Source: Isohypsibius dastychi (taxonomy: Eukaryota > Tardigrada > Eutardigrada > Parachela > Isohypsibiidae). From it: a stretch of 11,714 nt of DNA. Where the stretch lies: the NCBI GenBank assembly GCA_034696485.1, contig JAQIWT010001245.1, positions 1 through 11,714 of the forward strand, in the 5' to 3' direction. Below the pieces are notes generated by a model that saw only the letters and a program-made list of their open reading frames with translations, was not told the DNA's origin and searched no databases. Every line of letters starts with the position of its first letter. Within the stretch, counting starts at the first letter, position 1. Below, one piece after another: positions 7,661 to 11,714 of the stretch. The translations under genes were made by a program, and so were the position numbers.

Positions 7661-8683
7661 AGTAACATCTTTCAGCGACCTTTCCCTCACGCGCTTTTCG
7701 CGGGCTGTTCAAAGCTCTTCAACTGGCTTTTCGTAGTAAGTGATCAGTTTCAGGCATTTCCGCCCGTAGTGTTGCTTTATTGGTAAGCTCTGAAATGTTT
7801 CCCAGCTGCACCTCTTCAAGCGTTAAAGTATCCTTGATGGTTCGACTTCTCCGAACATCGAGAATGTTTTCGTGGCTCTCCTCCTCGTACATTGGCTGAA
7901 AGGTCATCTGCACTGGCTGCGGGGTGGTAGAGATGGCTCTGCTCTGCCAGAGTTTTGTGAGTTTCGAATTCGGCTGCGGTTTTTCTGCCTCTGATGATCG
8001 TCTCTTAAGTTATCTGCTCAACTGGCCTGTCAGAAACTTGAGGAGCTTGCTTGAATGAAAGTTCGCCGTGAATTCTAACTGGAACTGGAGACTTCCATTT
8101 CCACTATTACTCGCTCAAGCTCTTCTGGTTGTCCATTTTCGATCAATGTAACTTCTCGCTTGACAGCGGTGATTCGGGAAGAGCACCGGACTGGTTTGGC
8201 TGGGATCGCCGATTTCTGCTTCTGTCCACCGATGACCACCGATTCTAGTGCAGCAAGATGTTCGGCGGACGATTGCTCTAACAGCTTTGCAGGAACAGTA
8301 GGTTTTTCTCTCTAGACTTCCATGCGTTCAGCGTTCTTCAAAAACTTCCGTGGTTTCAGGCTGTTGGCGTTGATAAAACCCCAACTCGGCAATCTCCCTT
8401 TGAGGCTGTACATGCTCAACAATTTTGTGGATGTGACTTCAGATACAGTAGTTGTGTAGTTGGCTTGATAGATACTTCAGGCTTTTCGTTCTTTGTGAAT
8501 TCGGATGTGCTTCGTAAGTCTTGTCCGTCTCAGGTTTTTCTGGTTGGTAATATTCAAGCCATTTTGTGCCGTAGCGGTTCGTGTTACAGTATATTCTTCA
8601 CTTATCCAAATCGGGCTGTGAGAAACTTCAGATTTCCTCACGTATGTTGCCGCATGCAGTGCAACCGGAACGACAGCTAGCAT
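7661..8683 (-). pseudogene. Titin-like gene remnant, most upstream recognisable part
   Basis: Fragmentary minus-strand coding. The clearest open piece runs from after TAG at about 8310 to about 8046, some 88 codons without a stop: REKPTVPAKLLEQ, then ESVVIGGQKQKSAIPAKPV and ITAVKREVTLIENGQPEELE. A one-base shift then leads to IHGELSFKQAPQVSDRPVEQ and a TAA. Another shift leads to the 7913-7719 frame (YEEESHENILDVRRS). Upstream, 8683-8315 hops between frames (YYQPEKPETDKTYEAHP; NEKPEVSIKP; VEHVQPQREIAELG). Recurrent E/Q-K-P-x-V/T motifs resemble PEVK repeats. No start codon, signal peptide or promoter is evident, so the true 5' end was either lost or lies in unrecognised sequence. The upstream limit at 8683 is approximate. 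Confidence 0.6.
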
Positions 8684-8995
8684 AGAGCTTCATTCAATAG
8701 TTTCTGATCGCAAACATAATGTCAAGCTTGACACATAGCCCATGTTTTACCAGCGCTGCCCGTGTGTAAATTTAGATTGATGTCAGTAAGACGATGGAAT
8801 TTCCGTGAGTCTTCGATGTACATTTTACAGTTCTACATGAATTTTTGAACATCACTACAAAATCGACGAATCATGAAACTATATTCGATCAACAAAGGTC
8901 AAAGCAGTACGTTTACAAAGAAACCTGTCACAGAAACAGAAAATCATCCAAATCAGCGCGATTTTCGAAAAATGCGCAAGTTTAGAACCTTCAAT
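8684..8995. other. Intergenic stretch, nothing assigned
   Basis: This lies between the ankyrin gene's stop codon and the first coding-like pseudogene sequence. It should contain the 3' untranslated region of the ankyrin gene, but I see no AATAAA or ATTAAA on the minus strand here. It is moderately AT-rich with no coding signature and no repeats of note apart from a short 14-bp palindrome at 8720-8733. Confidence 0.5.
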
Positions 8996-10774
8996 TCATT
9001 CTTCCTCCATGTCCGAGTCCTCAGCCTCAATCACACCCACGATATCTTTTCGCAAGTCTTTCAGCAAGATCACATCGCACACTGCAGGTGGAATCATATT
9101 CGAAACTCCCACAGGAATAATCAAACGCGGCTTGACTGGGATGTCCCGCAAAAGCCTCAAAGAATCCGGAAATCTTTCATTTTCATCTGGAATCAGCCAG
9201 CTCCGGCGAACTGCAGCCACAGAGAGATTTCTCAAGCTCGGAAACTTTCTATCGGCTCCACTAGCTTCGTTGAGTGTGACCAAAAACGAACGCGGACAAA
9301 CAGTTCCAGATCTATAAAGCATCTCTTCCAACAAACCGGCGACCTTTTTCGTCCGATCATCCCAGCTGATCTCTGATTTATCCTCAAATTTCAAGTCGGG
9401 AAACTCCAACTCAATTCCACGTGATAGACATAAATAAACGGCGGCGAAAACGAAGGTGGGTGCATTTTTGGAAAGTGCGCATGTGAACGCTTCCGGTGGC
9501 GGCGCAAGGTGGCCTTTTCCAAGAAATAGATCCCAGTCTTTTTCGTAGTGTTTCATATCTTCCAGGGCCTCAAGACAATAGTTCAGACAATTACTGCAAG
9601 AAAAGTTTCATGATAATAAACTGAATAAAATACAAATATGGAAGCAAATAGATCTATGAAACAAAACCCGATCTACGTAATGTAAAAGCTGCTCTTATCA
9701 GTAGGCGGCAAAGCTGATTAGACGCAGATTTTTCGTCAAGCCTAAAAATGAGAAACTCAGTTTCTCAGAAGAAAACGGATTTCGAAAACTTCGACACTTC
9801 GAATCATCTACACGATGGTAAAATCTAGTTAATCTTATTTTAACGAATTTGTTGTAAATAATCTTGAATAATCTCCTGATTTCTTGAAGAATAACATTTA
9901 ATTCGAATATTGCGAAAGTTGAAAAGTTTACCAACAATTTTTGGTTTTTCGGGATAACCGAAAATAAAGCGTTTCAATCAATCAAGCCACAATATTTTCC
10001 CGTCTAGAGAAAAAGAAGTCACCTGATGGGCCACTGAAGAACAGTCATCGGCACTTCCGGTGTAATTCCATACAACGGGGTGATCTCCTTCAAATCCACC
10101 GTCGTTTTCCCTTCCACCAACAAATCGAGAATCTGTCCAACTTCGTCCATGGCCTCTTCTCCCCAACTGAAAATGTGATCCAATTTATGATAAACCCAAG
10201 AGCTGGGCATGATGGCTCCGTTGTTGATCAAAACTCGTAGAAGCGGGATATTCTCCTTGTCAAACGCCAACGAAAAACACTCTCCCAGATCATCTTCCAA
10301 CAAATTCGACAACACATGCTTTTCCTGGATGAGGAATTCAATATCGTCCAAAGGGGTTGTGTTATTCCGTTCGAACATTCTCGCAAACAGCGATCCGTAG
10401 GAAACGAATTCGGTTACCGGTAAATCGTCCGTCTGCCACATTGATGAGATATCAGCTCCATTTCGAAGTAGTGTTTTCAGAAGGCGAAGATGGATTTCGG
10501 AGCTGGGTTTGTATTCATCTTTTTGACCGAAAGAGCATGCAGCCAAATCAAATAATTCATCCACATCCCATTGTTCCAATTTCTTTAATCCCGCATCCTT
10601 CAGTTCTATGGTGTCGTTCATGTTATGTGTTTCCAGGTAGGACGTGATTTTTCGCAAAGTTCGAAAATCGAACGGGAATTCTGGCAACTAGAAAAACAGA
10701 ATATTTGAATTCCAATGGAAATCGGGGAAAATAATGCGTGGCGTTCTCACCTCGTCATGTTTTCTCTTCGCCAT
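8996..10774 (-). CDS. Ankyrin-repeat protein with probable C-terminal SOCS box
   Basis: Three exons on the minus strand: 10774-10751 (MAKRKHDE), 10687-10023 and 9593-8996. Introns are 63 nt (10688-10750, GTGAGA...TTTCTAG) and 429 nt (9594-10022, GTGACT...CTTGCAG). The splices are phase 0 and phase 2 and give an uninterrupted 428-residue protein. The start is the only in-phase ATG before exon 2 and has a good context (GGAGATGG). Degenerate ankyrin-type helices end in the L-L-x-N-G-A signature at residues 77-88 (LLKTLLRNGADI) and 157-168 (LLRVLINNGAIM). Residues 349-361 (SLRNLSVAAVRRS) fit the Elongin-BC box of a SOCS box, and 381-391 (IPVKPRLIIPV) fits the Cullin-5 part (LPLP-like). The tail is acidic. 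In the ASB family this pairing makes a substrate adaptor of a cytoplasmic Cullin-5 ubiquitin ligase. That role is inference here, because the ankyrin repeats are weak and the BC-box Cys position is Ser. Confidence 0.85.
9594..10022 (-). other. Intron 2 of the ankyrin/SOCS gene (429 nt)
   Basis: It has GT...AG ends and keeps the phase-2 frame across the join (ATCAG|T AAT). It is about seven times longer than every other intron placed in this window and is AT-rich. It holds small inverted repeats (GAGAAACT-C-AGTTTCTC near 9750; TTTTTCGG-GATAA-CCGAAAA near 9950) and no coding signal. It could hold a decayed insertion, but I could not define one. Confidence 0.75.
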
Positions 10775-11163
10775 CTCCAGCAAGGAGCTCGACAGAACGA
10801 TTGAAGAGTGATACTGGTTACAAGTTGAGTACGATCAATTACCGATCAGCAATGTGCGAGAACAAGAACAGAGGTGAATGAAGGACGAGACGAGAAACTC
10901 GAGGAGGGAGGAAAGCGGACTTTTTCAAACTGCGAAAGCGAAACAAGAACCTGACGGATAGGGTTAACGCAATATGCACGTGCGCACCAGCGTTCGGCAA
11001 ATAAAGTAAATACCGACGTGTAGAATTACTTTCAGTAGAGTTGGTTCTACTTTTACTTTACTCAAGTAAAATTGCTCTACCGAAACAATTACTTTCGGTA
11101 GCTGTGAAATCTACTCAAGTAGTACTTTACTTTTTGACTTGCTCTACTCTACCGAAATTTTAC

Positions 11164-11298
11164 AGTTTTGTCAATTTTTTTCGAGATGTTTCATCTGTAA
11201 GATGCAAATCCGCCTCATCCGAAAGGATTTTTGCCAAAACTGGTTCAATTATAACACCCACCACTAGGCAAACATATGTAAAAGTTTTAAGAAACTGA
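11164..11298 (+). pseudogene. hAT transposase C-terminal remnant
   Basis: The plus-strand frame reads through SASSERIFAKTGSIITP (SASSER starts at 11209) and stops at TGA 11296-11298. The S-x-x-S-E-R-x-F-x-x-x-G pattern is the hallmark of the hAT family C-terminal dimerisation region. The part normally following it (N/R-R-L-x-P-E-x-V-x-x-L-x-F-L) is eroded to TRQTYVKVLRN. The catalytic DDE core and BED zinc finger are absent, so the element cannot encode its own transposase. The frame is open further upstream, but that part has no transposase-like sequence and overlaps the repetitive subterminal region. Confidence 0.8.
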
Positions 11299-11374
11299 TA
11301 TTTTAAGCGCAATCTTCAACGTTCCCTCGTCATTGCTTTTAAAGCCAGTACAGATATCGAAAAAGTGATAAAAA

Positions 11375-11380
11375 TTTATT
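11375..11380 (-). promoter_or_regulatory. Candidate polyadenylation hexamer AATAAA within hAT
   Basis: On the minus strand AATAAA lies about 125 nt downstream of the PREP stop codon, inside the hAT element. If used, the transposon would supply the stop codon and also the 3' end of PREP mRNA. AATAAA is frequent by chance in AT-rich DNA, so this is only a candidate. Confidence 0.35.
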
Positions 11381-11503
11381 TTTTTGGTGTTTTTTTCAGA
11401 TCTACTTCTACCGACGTTCTACCCAAGTATTTCGTAATTACTTTTTACTTCTACCGACAGTAGAGCCAACTACCGATTACTGCTACTCGGTAGATTTTTT
11501 ACT

Positions 11504-11714
11504 CTACTTGCCGAACACTGCCTGCCACTTATATCCCAAAGACAAAGCACAGAAAACTAAGCAATCCGTTATTTCTTCGATCTGGAATGAATACATTTCA
11601 AACATGGATTCGCAAAAAAACGTTCAGTTCGACACTCACCACTTTCGTCGTGGATTTTCCGGCGCCATGACCGGCTTTCGTTTCAACTCGCACCATGATC
11701 GGATTCTGTTGCAG
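11504..11714 (-). CDS. PREP: Prolyl endopeptidase (prolyl oligopeptidase), C-terminal exons, partial
   Basis: Minus strand, 5' end beyond the window. Exon 11714-11640 encodes 25 residues including TKAGHGAGK, the segment carrying the catalytic histidine of family S9A (His680 in porcine PREP; codon 11667-11669 here). A 58-nt intron follows (11582-11639, GTGAGT...ATTCCAG). The next exon starts at 11581 with IEEITDCLVFCALSLGYKW, matching the final helix of PREP (IEEV-x-D-x-x-AFIA...DW). Family members end one or two residues after this Trp. Here the frame continues as Gln, Ala, then Val-Phe-Gly-Lys and TAG (11504-11506), the last residues and stop being encoded by the hAT terminal repeat. PREP is a cytosolic serine peptidase that cuts short peptides after proline. 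The catalytic Ser and Asp lie outside the window. Nothing here suggests loss of activity, since the tail change is small and beyond the last core helix. Confidence 0.9.

Larger units (their letters stand above)
10988..11520 (+). mobile_element. hAT-type transposon, internally deleted, 533 bp
   Basis: The left end CAGCGTTCGGCAA and the reverse complement of the right end CAGTGTTCGGCAA are inverted repeats; about 22 of the first 26 bases agree. The CAG-Y-GTT...GGCAA form is typical of hAT superfamily termini. Subterminal DNA at both ends carries repeated CTACCGA / TCGGTAG and TACTTTAC-type words, as in many hAT elements where transposase binds. Internally it encodes a hAT transposase C-terminal stub on the plus strand. 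The flanking 8-mers (10980-10987 and 11521-11528) share only the last three bases, so the expected 8-bp target duplication is not preserved. It sits directly against the last codons of the PREP gene and about 210 bp upstream of the ankyrin gene's ATG. Confidence 0.85.

Noticed and set aside
8720-8733. Perfect 14-bp palindrome TGTCAAGCTTGACA
   Set aside because: About one such palindrome is expected by chance in a window of this size, and nothing around it suggests an operator.
8873-9376. 167-codon plus-strand open frame
   Set aside because: It lies antisense to exon 3 of the ankyrin/SOCS gene, whose three exons splice in frame. No domain is seen in the plus reading.
10209-10647. Plus-strand open frames within exon 2 of the ankyrin gene
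   Set aside because: They are antisense to a validated exon with correct splice sites at both ends.
10775-10987. Core promoter of the ankyrin/SOCS gene
   Set aside because: The region between the hAT end and the ATG must contain the 5' untranslated region and perhaps the promoter, but I could identify no convincing TATA box or initiator.
1-11714. tRNA, rRNA, CRISPR arrays, bacterial operons or phage genes
   Set aside because: I saw no cloverleaf, rRNA signature, regularly spaced repeats or ribosome binding sites. Spliced animal-type genes show the sequence is eukaryotic.

Overview
This is nuclear DNA from an animal, most likely a small-intron invertebrate. Genes are split by spliceosomal GT...AG introns of about 50-65 nt. 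The recognisable products are animal-type: the C-terminus of a prolyl oligopeptidase, an ankyrin/SOCS-box-like protein, and a muscle-type immunoglobulin plus Glu/Val/Thr-rich (titin/PEVK-like) protein. Two transposon relics, one hAT-type and one MITE-like, fit the same picture. I cannot name the species; an ecdysozoan such as a tardigrade, nematode or crustacean is a guess.

Layout from right to left, since every host gene lies on the minus strand. The window edge (11714-11504) holds the last two coding exons of a prolyl endopeptidase (PREP). Its reading frame runs into the end of a 533-bp hAT element (10988-11520), and the stop codon it now uses lies inside the transposon's terminal inverted repeat. 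The hAT element still encodes a stub of the transposase C-terminal dimerisation region. Next comes an intact three-exon gene (10774-8996, 428 codons) for a divergent ankyrin-repeat protein with a probable SOCS box. About 300 bp of unassigned sequence follows.

From about 8683 to 1794 the minus strand carries the remains of a large gene. It has one I-set Ig domain (3637-3906) and long acidic Glu/Val/Thr/Pro-rich stretches like the elastic parts of titin-class muscle proteins. Four introns of 51, 53, 59 and 63 nt can be placed, so this is an unprocessed copy and not a retrocopy. The frames are broken by many stops and one-base shifts, so I call it a pseudogene; assembly errors are possible but less likely because the neighbouring genes read cleanly. 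A 239-bp MITE (6053-6291) and a GC-rich patch with a G-quadruplex motif (7607-7625) interrupt it.

At the left end a second copy of part of this gene lies in opposite orientation (76-1790, plus strand). Positions 76-1006 and 1795-2741 form a long inverted repeat, with a 788-bp spacer that continues the gene beyond the point where the right copy is cut. Its outer breakpoint falls inside an intron. Transcribed from either side, this block would fold into a long imperfect hairpin RNA.

The genes do not form an obvious pathway. The locus is best read as two living genes (PREP, whose end is altered by a transposon, and the ankyrin/SOCS gene) beside a decaying, rearranged and transposon-invaded muscle-protein gene.
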